NCBI GenBank assembly: GCA_963723745.1
Contig: CAVRRZ010000005.1
Coordinates: 868,001-932,000 of the forward strand
DNA: 64,000 bases
Origin: CAVRRZ01 sp963723745
Lineage (GTDB): Bacteria > Actinomycetota > Actinomycetes > Mycobacteriales > Geodermatophilaceae
Reading direction: 5' to 3'
This document shows positions 8,891-17,769 of the stretch, piece by piece (positions within the stretch are counted from its first letter, which is position 1; the number at the start of each line of letters is the position of its first letter). Both the position numbers and the translations under genes were made by a program. The notes under the pieces were generated by a model. It was not told the origin of the DNA, searched no databases, and saw nothing but the letters and a program-made list of their open reading frames with translations.

Positions 8891-9672
8891 GACAGCCACC
8901 GCTTCCGCCGCTTGTAGTGCTTCACGTCGCGGAAGGACTTCTCGCTGCCCTCCGCGCCCAGGCCCAGGTAGAACTCGCGGATGTCGTCGTCCTGGAGCAG
9001 GTCGGCGGCGGGCTTGTCCATGACGACCCGGCCGGTCTCCAGCACGTAGCCGTGGTCGGCGATCGACAGCGCCATCGACGCGTTCTGCTCGACCAGCAGC
9101 ACCGTGGTGCCCTGCTCGTTGATCGTGGTGATCAGTTCGCGGATGGTGGCGACCAGTTGCGGCGCCAGGCCCAGGCTCGGCTCGTCCAGCAGCAGGTATC
9201 GCGGGTTGGTCATCATCGCGCGACCCATCGCCAGCATCTGCTGCTCCCCGCCGGAGAGGTAGCCGGCCACCTGGGTGCGCCGCTCGAGCAGCCGCGGGAA
9301 CAGGTCGAAGACCCGCTCGAGGTTGGCCGCCCGGTCCTTGGGGCGGGTGTGCGCGCCGACGCGCAGGTTCTCCTCGACGGTGAACTCGGCGAAGACGCGA
9401 CGCCCCTCGAGCACCTGGCTGATGCCGCGGGCCACGATCTGCTGCGGGTCGAGGTGGTCGATGCGGTCGCCGTCCAAGGTGATCCGGCCGCGGGTGACCT
9501 CGCCGTGGTGGATGTCGAGCAGCCCCGACAGTGCACGCAGCAACGTCGTCTTGCCCGCCCCGTTGGCACCGAGGAGGCCCACGATCGCGTTGTCCGGGAC
9601 CTCCAGGCTCACCCCGCGGAGGACGAGGACGACGTCCTCGTAGACGACCTCGAGGTTGCTGACTGCGAGCAC
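8887..9672 (-). CDS. livF: ABC transporter ATP-binding protein, LivF family
   Basis: A 261-residue ATPase, first gene of the operon. Walker A is GANGAGKTT, the signature is LSGGEQQML, Walker B is YLLLDEPSLGL and the switch His region is VLLVEQNASMAL. A basic tail KHYKRRKRWLS extends past the usual LivF end. The start is GTG 9672 with GGAGGG 5 bases upstream. A perfect CRP-type palindrome lies 32-47 bases before the start (see 9704-9719). Confidence 0.92.
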   Translation of the reverse strand: MLAVSNLEVVYEDVVLVLRGVSLEVPDNAIVGLLGANGAGKTTLLRALSGLLDIHHGEVTRGRITLDGDRIDHLDPQQIVARGISQVLEGRRVFAEFTVEENLRVGAHTRPKDRAANLERVFDLFPRLLERRTQVAGYLSGGEQQMLAMGRAMMTNPRYLLLDEPSLGLAPQLVATIRELITTINEQGTTVLLVEQNASMALSIADHGYVLETGRVVMDKPAADLLQDDDIREFYLGLGAEGSEKSFRDVKHYKRRKRWLS

Positions 9673-9703
9673 GGACCGCCCTCCGCCGACGTGGTGCCGT
9701 CGC

Positions 9704-9719
9704 TGTGAGCTGGCTCACA
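9704..9719. promoter_or_regulatory. CRP/GlxR-type operator upstream of the liv-ligase operon
   Basis: The sequence TGTGAGCTGGCTCACA is a perfect TGTGA-N6-TCACA palindrome, the consensus recognised by CRP-family regulators (CRP of Mycobacterium, GlxR of Corynebacterium). It lies 32 bases upstream of the livF GTG and is the only perfect match I noticed in an intergenic region of the window. Its closeness to the start would fit either repression or activation from a nearby promoter. Carbon-source control of the importer is inferred. Confidence 0.6.
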
Positions 9720-9877
9720 ACTGATCGGCGTAGAAGGCGGACCCTAAGTGGCCCAGGTCACTGCGGGAAGGGGCGCGCGGCAAGAGGGGGCGTCCGGCGC
9801 GAGTTCGTTACGCAGACGTGATCGACAGGGTCGCCCGGACGGGCGACGTCCTGATCCGCGATCGGTCGAACGGCAGG

Positions 9878-10249
9878 TCAGGCGGTGGTGCCGGCACCCT
9901 CGGGGGTCTCGACGACCTCGAGCAGGCTGTACAGGCCGGTGATCTGCATCGGGCGGATGACGGCCCGGGAGGTGGCGATCACGGTCAGCCGGACGCCGTC
10001 GCGCACCGACCGGCGGTGCGCGGCGGCGAGCACGCACAGGCCGGCGGAGTCGAGGAAGGTGACGCGGTCGAGATCGATGGTCAGATCCGTGACGCCGGCG
10101 TCGAGCACGGCGTCGAGCCGGCTGCGCAGCTGGGGGGCCGACGAGGAGTCGATCTCACCGGCCACGCTGATCCGGGCGCGGGCGTCGTCCCGGGTGACGT
10201 CGACGGTGACGAGGTCACTGGCGCCGGGGTCGATGGACGATGCGGTCAC
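9878..10249 (-). CDS. STAS-domain anti-sigma-factor antagonist
   Basis: A 123-residue single STAS domain. The phosphorylatable serine motif FLDSAGLCVL is intact, and 'VAGEIDSSSAPQLRSRLD' fits the first strand and helix. Proteins of this type bind an anti-sigma factor when unphosphorylated and so release an alternative sigma factor (SpoIIAA/RsbV family). The start is GTG 10249, with GAGAGG 6 bases before it. No anti-sigma kinase or sigma gene is adjacent, so the partner is elsewhere. Confidence 0.85.
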   Translation of the reverse strand: MTASSIDPGASDLVTVDVTRDDARARISVAGEIDSSSAPQLRSRLDAVLDAGVTDLTIDLDRVTFLDSAGLCVLAAAHRRSVRDGVRLTVIATSRAVIRPMQITGLYSLLEVVETPEGAGTTA

Positions 10250-10436
10250 GAAAACCTCTCAGCCGGTATGTGCGCCGGACTGCGGTGCGTCCGGGCGGGC
10301 AGGACGGCTTGTGGTTGAACCGCTCCCCGACCGTAGGGAACGGACGCGCGTGAGGCAAGAGCCGTCACTCGGGGTAGTCGCCACGGTCACGGATACCGTC
10401 GCGGACCTCCCCGCATCGTCGGCGGATACTGGCAGC

Positions 10437-10739
10437 GTGCCGAAGCGGATCCTGATCGCCGCCGCCGTCGCCGTCGTCGCGGCGGTGGCCGCCTTCGTCC
10501 TGCTCGACGTGGTGCTCGCCGTGGGCGTCGCCATCCTCGGCCTCACCGTGGTGGCGCTCGTCGCGGCGGCGACCGACTGGGAGCAGCACCCGACGTTCGA
10601 GCAGCGCGAGCTGGAGCGGGCCCGGCGGCGCGCCGCCAAGCGCGAGCGGACCGCGCCCGCCCGCGCCCGGGACCGGGCGAAGTGGGAGGCCCACCAGGCG
10701 CGCAAGCAGGCCAGGCAGGGCGGCCACCCCTCGAGTTGA
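10437..10739 (+). CDS. Small membrane protein with basic, helical cytoplasmic tail
   Basis: A 100-residue protein: two hydrophobic segments (ILIAAAVAVVAAVAAFVLLD and VLAVGVAILGLTVVALVAAA) followed by an Arg/Lys/Glu-rich helix (QRELERARRRAAKRERTAP). The start is taken as GTG 10437, because the residues before it are not membrane-like. It resembles small actinobacterial membrane proteins of unknown function. Its TGA lies inside the left arm of the hairpin at 10733-10808. Confidence 0.6.
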   Translation: MPKRILIAAAVAVVAAVAAFVLLDVVLAVGVAILGLTVVALVAAATDWEQHPTFEQRELERARRRAAKRERTAPARARDRAKWEAHQARKQARQGGHPSS

Positions 10740-10808
10740 TCATCGTCTGCGTGCCCGGCCGGGCGGCGTGTCCGCCCGTGTCGCGTGCACGCGGACGATG
10801 ATCAACTC
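10733..10808. terminator. Large inverted repeat shared by two convergent stop codons
   Basis: The arms at 10733-10753 and 10788-10808 are 21 bases each and pair with one mismatch (a G-T pair in RNA); the loop is 34 bases. The arms begin GAGTTGATCATCG and end CGATGATCAACTC. The TGA of the upstream plus-strand gene (10737-10739) and the TGA of the minus-strand ATPase gene (10802-10804) lie within the arms, so each transcript would form the same stem. No U-tract follows. It probably acts as a bidirectional terminator or 3'-end protector. Confidence 0.65.
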
Positions 10809-13754
10809 AGAAGGGCGTCCTCGGCGGCCAGCGCGTCGGCGTCGCCCGGGTGCGCGAAGGCCTCGGCCAGCGCCTGGCGCAGCGGCCACGCGTCGTGCCG
10901 CCAGGCCAGCGCCCGGCCGAGCGCCGCGGGGCTGCCGTCGACGGCGTCCCGGTCGCCGTCGGGCCACCATGCGACCTCGCGCCCGCCGGCGCGCAGCGGC
11001 TCGTGCACCGCCACCTCGCCGTCGAGCGCGGCGACGCCCAGGCGGGCAGCGGCCAGCTGAGCACCGGGCAGGTCCGCCCAGCGCAGCACCCGGACGGCGC
11101 GGCTCTCGACGGCCGCCTCGACCGTCTCGCTCGCCACCGGCAGGTCGAGCAGGTCGGCCACCGCACCCGGCGCCCCGCCCGCGGGCACCAGCGGGCGTCG
11201 CACCAGTGGCTGCAACCACGGCCGGTCGAGCACCACGGCGTCCGCGGCCACGCGGTCGGCGGCCACGCGCACGCGGTCCGGGGGGTCGACGTCCACGCCG
11301 TCGAGGGCGACGGCGAGCCGTGCGTAGACGGTGCGCAGCACCTCCGGCCGGACGCGGCGGGCGGGGTCGCCGAGCCGGTCGAGCAGGTCCAGCGCGCCGT
11401 CGACGTCGGCGAGCACGTCGTCGACCGACGCGGGCGGCGCGAGCAGGTCGAGCACCGCCCCGTCCGCCTCGGCCGGTTCGTACAGTCCCTGTAACTCCTC
11501 GCTCACGGGGTGCCGCAGCCGACCGGGACGCCGACCGTCGAGCACCGGGTGGCCGCGCAGCCACCAGCGCAGGTAGCCGGGCACCCGCACGCCCCCGACC
11601 TCGACGTCGTCCCGGGCAGCAGGGGGAAGATCGGTCAGCAGTCGCAGTGCGCGCGGCCAGTCGGTGACCAGCTCCAGGTCGCGGACGGCGACCAGCTCCG
11701 GCCACCTCGGCGGCGGCGCGTCGGGCGGCAGCCGGTCGAGCACCGCGTCGGCCCAGTCCGCGGCGCCGTCGACGTCGAGGTCGTCGGGGTCCTCGGCGCG
11801 GACGACGGCGAAGGTGTCGAGCACGCCGACCGCACGCAGCGCGTCGAGGTCCACGCCGAAGTCCGGCGCCAGCATGCCCAGCGCGCCCGGCTCGAGGACG
11901 GCGTCCAGCGGCGATCCGGGCAGCACGAGCTCGCCGGCCGGCGCCCACCCCCCGTCGGCGTCGGGCAGGGCCAGCTCGGCCAGCCACGGCAGCTCGCCGG
12001 GCCGCACCCCGGCGGCCTCGACCAGCGCCAGCACCGCCGCGGCGAGCTCCTCCGGAGGTGGCGCGTCGAACTCGTCGAGGGCATCCATCGACCCCTCGAC
12101 CGCCTCGCGGACCGCCGGGTCGGCCAGCACGCCGGCCGCCGTCGCCGGGCGGGCGCCCAGCCGTTCCAGCAGCTGCCGGGCGGCCGCCGACGCCACGGCG
12201 TCGGGCTCGGCCAGCCTCAGGGCGAGCGGCCCCAGGGCGGCCACCGGCAGCCCGGGGTCGGGCAGCAGCACCCCGGCCGGGCCGTGCGCGGTCCGGCCGT
12301 CGGTCAGCGGCACCGGCAGAGCGGCCAGCTCCTCCCGCTCGCCGGCGTCCAGCGCGGCGTAGAGCTCACGCCACCACGCCGGGGGCCGGTCGACCCCCCG
12401 CACCGCCTCGACCACGTCGGCGGTGCGCACCCGCCGGACCCCCAGCGCGGTCAGCGCGGGCAGTGCCGAGGCCGCCGACCAGTCGGCGGGCAGCAGCCCC
12501 GGGACGACGCCGGCCAGCGCGGCGACGAGGCCGTCGGTGCCGCGCTCGAGCACCGCGGCGCGCTCGGGCGGCTGCGGCTCCTCGTCGCCCGGCAGCCACG
12601 GCGTCGTCCGCAGCCGGTCGAGCACCGCCGTACCCAGCGCGGCGTCGAGCTGCGCCCCGGCCAGGCCGATCCGCGGCACGAGGGCGAGCACCGACCGATC
12701 GCGCGGCAGCGCGGTGACCAGGTCCACGTAGGTGTCGGCGGCGGCCTCGACGAGCGCGTCGGTCACCGCGCCCGGCAGCACGTGCCGGCGGTCGGGGCCG
12801 AGCGGCAACGGCGCGACCAGGCGGACCGGGAGCGACAGCGGCTCGTCGCTCGGCGTCGGTGCGTGCACCGCCTGCGGCACGGGCAGCGCGCGCGGCCGGC
12901 CGTCGTCGTCCAGGGGCACCGCGACGGTGACCGTCCAGCCGCGCCGCTCCCGCTCCTCGACCGGCCGGTCGGCCACCAGCTCGGCCGGCAGCTCCCCCGA
13001 CCGTTGCACCACCTGCCAGGTCGTCGCCGTCCCGCCGTCGGTCAGCACGAGGGCGTCACCGCGACCAGGCTCCCGGATCAGGGTGCGGGCGGCGCCGTCC
13101 ACCACGACGTCGATGCGGCCCAGGCCCGGCAGCGCCAGCAGCAGCTCCGCGGTCAGCTGCTCCAGGGCGGTGTGGACGGCGGTGCGGGTGCCGGCCCGCA
13201 GCGGCAGCACCACCTCGGTCGCGAAGCCCTCGGGCACGGCGGCGGTCGCCGGCCACGGCAGCCGCAGCACCGGCACCCCGCCGTCGCGGCGGGCCAACTC
13301 GCCCGGCCAGCGGGCCGACCGCCGCCACCTCGGCGCGGGTCCGGTCGGCGCTGAACCGCACCCCGCCGCCGGCCGACACCACGGCCGGCTCGTCGCTGAC
13401 GGCGAGCACCGCCGCGAAGCCGACCCCGAAGCGGCCGACGCTCTCGACGGTGTCCCGCTTCGCCGACGCCCGCAGGGAGGCCAGCGACGCCACGCCGTCG
13501 GCGTCCAGCGGGGCGCCGGTGTTGGCCGCGCGCAGCACGTCACCGTCCAGCTCGAGCCGCAGACGACCGTCGACCGCGCCCCGGACGGCTGCATCGGCGG
13601 CGTTCTGCGCCAGCTCGACGAGCAGCCGGTCGCGGTAGCCGCCGCGGACCAGGTCCTCCTCGGCGTTCGCGTCCTCGCGGAACCGCGCCGGGCTCGCCGA
13701 CCAGGCGGCGAGGACGCGCTCGCGGATCGCCGCGGTGCCGAAGGGGTCGCTCAC
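10802..13754 (-). CDS. Sacsin-like N-terminal HATPase-domain protein, one frameshift
   Basis: A very large protein (about 983 residues once one shift near 13315 is bridged). The N-terminus has a GHKL/HSP90-type ATP site: the N-box LVELAQNAADA, then a Gly-rich GRFGVGFAAVLAVSD. This is the arrangement of sacsin-type ATPases found as single-domain giants in actinobacteria. The remaining 850 or so residues are Leu/Ala/Asp-rich without a recognisable domain. I start at GTG 13754 (SDPFGTAAIRERVL), the usual family beginning; an ATG at 13766 is possible. The shift joins 'RTRAEVAAVGPLAG' to 'ELARRDGGVPVLRL'. Cellular role is unknown; a chaperone-like or nucleoid role is only speculation. Confidence 0.75.
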
Positions 13755-13827
13755 GGCCGCCAGCATGGCAAGCGGCCGTGCTCGGCACGGTCTGCGGGCC
13801 GTACCTACGCGCCGGTAACCTCGCGCC

Positions 13828-15393
13828 ATGTCGCTCGCCGAAGAGATGGACACGGTCACCGCGGGCACCGCGGGCACGGTCGACCGGCACGCCACCGCGC
13901 GAGACCTTCGAGTCGACCGACCCGGCCACCGGCGCGGTCGTCGGCGTCTTCCCGGTGCACGACGCGGACGCCGTCGCCGAGACCGTCGAGCGCGCCCGCG
14001 GTCGCCGCCGAGCGCTGGCGCGAGCTCGGGCTTCGACGGCCGCCGCCAGCGGCTCGCCGCCTGGCGCGGCTACCTCGCCCGCCGGATGCACGAGCTCGCC
14101 GACCTGGTGCACCGCGAGAACGGCAAGCCGCACGCCGACGCGATCCTCGAGATCACCCTCGCCGTCGACCACCTGGCCTGGGCCGGCGCGCACGCGCCGA
14201 AGACCCTGGGCCTGCGCCGGGTCGGGCCGGGCCTGCTCGCGGCCAACCACGCCGCCTACCTCGAGTACCAGCCGCTCGGCGTCGTCGGCGTCATCGGCCC
14301 GTGGAACTACCCGGTGTTCACGCCGATGGGCTCGATCGCCTACGCGCTGGCCGCCGGCAACGCCGTCGTCTTCAAGCCCTCGGAGTACACCCCCGCCGTC
14401 GGCGCCTGGCTGGCCGCCGCGTGGCGGGCCGCCGTCCCCGACTGCCGCCGACGTCTTCCAGGTCGTCACCGGCTTCGGCGACACCGGCGCCGCGCTGTGC
14501 CGGCGCCGGCGTCGGACAAGCTGGCCTTCACCGGGTCCGCGCCGACCGGCCGGAAGGTCATGGCCGCCTGCGCCGAGACGCTCACCCCGGTGCTCATGGA
14601 GCTCGGCGGCAAGGACGCGATGATCGTCGACGACGACGCCGACGTCGTCGCCGCCGCCGACGCCGCCGTGTGGGGCGCGATGAGCAACGCCGGGCAGACC
14701 TGCATCGGCATCGAGCGGGTCTACGCCACCGAGCGCGGTCTACGACCGGTTCGTCGCCGAGGTCACCGCGCAGGTGCGCGAGCTGCGGCCCGGTTCGGAC
14801 GACGAGGCCGCCTACGGGCCGATGACGATGGCGTCGCAGATCGACATCGTCCGCCGGCACGTCGAGGACGCCGCTGGCCGCCGGCGGCCGCGCCGTGGTC
14901 GGCGGCGCCGACGCGACGCCGTTCCCGAGCGAGAACTACGTCGCGCCGACCGTGCTGCTCGACGTCCCCGAGACCTCGGCGGCGATCCGCGAGGAGACCT
15001 TCGGCCCGACGCTCACCGATCACCAGGGTGCGCGACGCCGAGGAGGCGCTGGCGCTGCACCAACGCCACCAGCCTACGGCCTGGCCGGCTCGGTGTTCGC
15101 GCAGTCGAAGGCGCGGGCGATGGACCTGGCCCGCCGGATGCGCAGCGGCATGACGTCGGTGAACTCGGTGCTCACCTTCGCCTCGGTGCCGGCGCTGCCC
15201 TTCGGCGGCGTCGGCGAGAGCGGCTTCGGCCGGATCCACGGCGAGGACGGGCTCAAGGAGTTCACCCGCGCCAAGGCGATCACCCGCCAGCGGTTCGCCG
15301 CTGCCGGTCGACCTGATGAGCTTCGGCCGCCCGGCCAGCGCCGCCGACGCGCTGGCGCGGGTGATGGGCCTCGTGCACGGGCGGCACCGGTGA
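13828..15393 (+). pseudogene. NAD(P)-dependent aldehyde dehydrogenase, frame broken about ten times
   Basis: All parts of a roughly 515-residue aldehyde dehydrogenase are present in order across three frames: ETFESTDPATG, the cofactor segment GPWNYPVFTPMGSIAYALAAGNAVVFKPSE, FTGSAPTGRKV, the general-base Glu in MELGGKD, the nucleophile Cys in NAGQTCIGIERV, and the C-terminal LPFGGVGESGFGR. Shifts occur near 13900, 14000, 14030, 14445, 14510, 14740, 14870, 15020, 15065 and 15300; those I traced behave as single extra bases. It starts at ATG 13828 and ends with a GTGA overlap into the GMC oxidoreductase. That pairing suggests stepwise oxidation of an alcohol to aldehyde to acid, as in BetA/BetB. 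Sequence error is likely. Confidence 0.8.
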
Positions 15394-17019
15394 GCGGGGA
15401 CGACGACGGCCGAGTTCGACGTCGTCGTCGTCGGCGCCGGCTCCGCCGGCTGCGCGCGTGGCCGGGCGGCTGAGCGAGGACCCGTCGCTGCGGGTGCTGC
15501 TGCTCGAGGCCGGCGGTTCGGACGACGTCCTCGAGGTGCAGGTCCCGGCGGCGCTGTACAAGGTGTGGCGCACCCGGCGCGACTGGAACTACACGACCGA
15601 GCCGCAGCCCGGGCTCGACGGCCGCCGGCTGTTCTGGCCGCGCGGCAAGCTGCTCGGCGGCTCGTCGTCGATCAACGCGATGATCTACATCCGCGGTGCC
15701 GCCGCCGACTACGACGAGTGGGCGCAGCTCACCGGCGACGACGCCTGGTCCTACGACCACGTGCTGCCGCTGTTCCGCCGCATGGAGGACAACGCCCGCG
15801 GCGCCGACCGCTGGCACGGCGTCGGCGGGCCGCTGCGGGTCGAGGACCTGCGCTCACCGCACCCGTGGACGACGGCCGTCATCGAGTCCGCGGTCGCCGC
15901 CGGCTACCCGCGCAACGACGACTTCAACGGCCGGCAGCCAGGAGGGCGTCGGCCAGTACCAGGTCACCCAGCGGCGCGGCCGCCGCTGGTCGGCCGCCGA
16001 CGCCTACCTGCACCCCGCCGAGTCACGGCCCAACCTGACCGTGCGCACCGGTGCCCTGACCACCCGGGTGCTGGTCGAGAACGGCCGGGCGACCGGCGTG
16101 GAGTACCGCCGCGGCGGGTCGGTGCACGCGGCCCGGGCCACCCGCGAGGTGGTGCTCTCCGGCGGCGCGGTCAACTCCCCGCAGCTGCTGATGCTCTCGG
16201 GCATCGGCCCGGCCGACCACCTGCGCTCGGTCGGCGTCGACGTCGTCCACGACCTGCCCGGGGTGGGCGACGACCTGCAGGACCACCCGCTGGTGCCGGT
16301 CATCTGGCACGTGCGCTCGGGCAAGTCGCTGGTCCGGGGCGAGTCGCCGTCCGGGTACGCGCAGTGGTTCGGCGCCCGGCGCGGGCCGCTGACCTCCAAC
16401 CTCGCCGAGTCGGGGCTGTTCACCCGCTCCACCCCGGAGCTGTCCGAGGTCGACCTGCAGATGCACTTCCTGCCGGTGAAGTTCTGGCGGCAGGCCGAGG
16501 TCGACCCCGACGTCGACGCGTTCACCGCCGCCGTCGTGCTGGTGCACGTGCACTCCCGCGGCTCGGTGCGGCTGCGCTCGGCCGACCCGGCCTGGGCGCC
16601 GGCCATCGACGCCGGCTACCTCACCGACAGCGCGACCTCGACGCCCTGGTGCGCGGGGTCGAGCAGGCCCGCGAGATCGCCTCGGTCGGGCCGCTGGCCG
16701 ACGTGCTGGCCGACGAGTGGTCCCCCGGGGGCACGGTGTCACGGCCGCGGACGACCTCCGCCGGTCGGTGCGGCAGACCCTGGAGTCGCTGTACCACCCG
16801 GTCTCCTCGTGCCGGATGGGCCGGGCGGACGACGACACGGCGGTGGTCGACCCGCAGCTCCGGGTGCGCGGCATCGAGGGCCTGCGGGTCGTCGACGCCT
16901 CGGTCATGCCGACGCTGGTGCGGGGCAACACCAACGCGCCGACGATCCTGATCGCCGAGCGGGCCGCCGACCTGATCGCCGGCCGGTCCGTGGACCCGGA
17001 GCTGGCGTCGGCCGGCTGA
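15390..17019 (+). pseudogene. GMC-family FAD oxidoreductase (choline dehydrogenase-like), frameshifted
   Basis: The N-terminal dinucleotide site (FDVVVVGAGSAGC), the GMC signature (RGKLLGGSSSINAMIYIRG), the second signature (GGAVNSPQLLMLSGIGP) and the C-terminal active-site region (LYHPVSSCRMG, ..DASVMPTLVRGNTNAPT) are present over about 540 residues. Frame changes occur near 15409, 15455, 15940, 16630 and 16735. The start GTG 15390 overlaps the aldehyde dehydrogenase stop. Members oxidise alcohols with FAD; choline dehydrogenase is the closest-looking subgroup, but substrate assignment is inference. The stop overlaps the NUDIX gene as TGATG. Confidence 0.8.
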
Positions 17020-17520
17020 TGCCGAGGACGAGCGCGGGCGTGCTGCTGCACCGCCGGGGCGGCGCGGGCATCGAGGTGCTGCTCGGGCACATGGGCGGGC
17101 CGTTCTGGGCGCGCAAGGACGACGCCGCCTGGTCGGTCCCGAAGGGCGAGTACGGCCCCGGCGAGGACCCGCTGGCCGTGGCGCTGCGCGAGTTCGAGGA
17201 GGAGATGGGCTCGCCCGTGCCGTCGGCCGACCTCGTTCCGCTGGGCGAGGTGCGGCAGTCCGGCGGCAAGCTGCTCACCGTCTGGGCCGCCGAGGGCGAC
17301 CTCGACGCGGCCGCCGCGCGCAGCAACACCTTCGAGCTGGAGTGGCCGCCGCGTTCGGGCCGGGTGCAGGAGTTCCCCGAGATCGACCGCGCCGCGTGGG
17401 TGACCGTCGATGTGGCCCGCACCAAGCTGGTGAAGGGCCAGGTCCCTCTCCTCGACCGCCTCCTGGCCGCGCTTCCCCCCTGGCCCTCCGGCACTTATGG
17501 CCATAAGTGCCGGACTGTGA
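17019..17520 (+). CDS. NUDIX hydrolase, 3' end uncertain
   Basis: A NUDIX protein of about 155 residues, beginning PRTSAGVLLHRRG. The NUDIX box fits Gx5Ex7REx2EExG exactly (between GEYGPGE and REFEEEMG). It opens with ATG 17019 overlapping the GMC stop. The frame does not close where family members end (after LLDRLLAALPP). It reads through the 22-bp palindrome and on to 19020, across the helicase gene in the wrong frame. A single-base indel in the C6 run at 17475-17480 would close it at a TAA inside the palindrome (17504-17506) or a TGA at 17518-17520. Substrate is probably a nucleoside di/triphosphate derivative, but cannot be named. Confidence 0.75.
17490..17511. repeat. 22-bp perfect palindrome, second exact copy
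   Basis: Identical to the element at 2551-2572 (arm GGCACTTATGG plus its exact complement). It lies at the expected 3' end of the NUDIX gene and about 260 bases before the helicase start. The 249 bases from 17521 to 17769 hold no gene I can support; they are the probable leader of the helicase gene. Confidence 0.85.
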
Positions 17521-17769
17521 CCGGTCACTCCCCCGTCGGGGGACGCACCGGGCGTCCGGAGGTGAGAGGGTGGACCCAGACCGGCGCCGTCCCCCGCTCG
17601 ACCGAGCGGCAGGGAGCGACGTCGGGCCGAGGCAGCGCCACCGAGGCGCGCCCGGTTGACCGACGTCCTCGACGAAAGGCGCGCGTCCCGCCCTGCGCGG
17701 GATCGACGGTGCCTGCGCTCGTTGCGACGCTCGGTCGACCACCGAGACGTTCGAGGACGTGCAGACTTC

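Noticed and set aside
9885..10436. A plus-strand start at 9885 that would lengthen the small membrane protein to 284 residues
   Set aside because: The added part is antisense to the STAS gene and lacks any domain; only the part from GTG 10437 looks like a protein.
11510..13354. Plus-strand frame of about 614 residues opposite the sacsin-like ATPase gene
   Set aside because: Low-complexity Arg/Gln/Gly translation typical of the antisense strand in high-GC genes; no ribosome site or motif.
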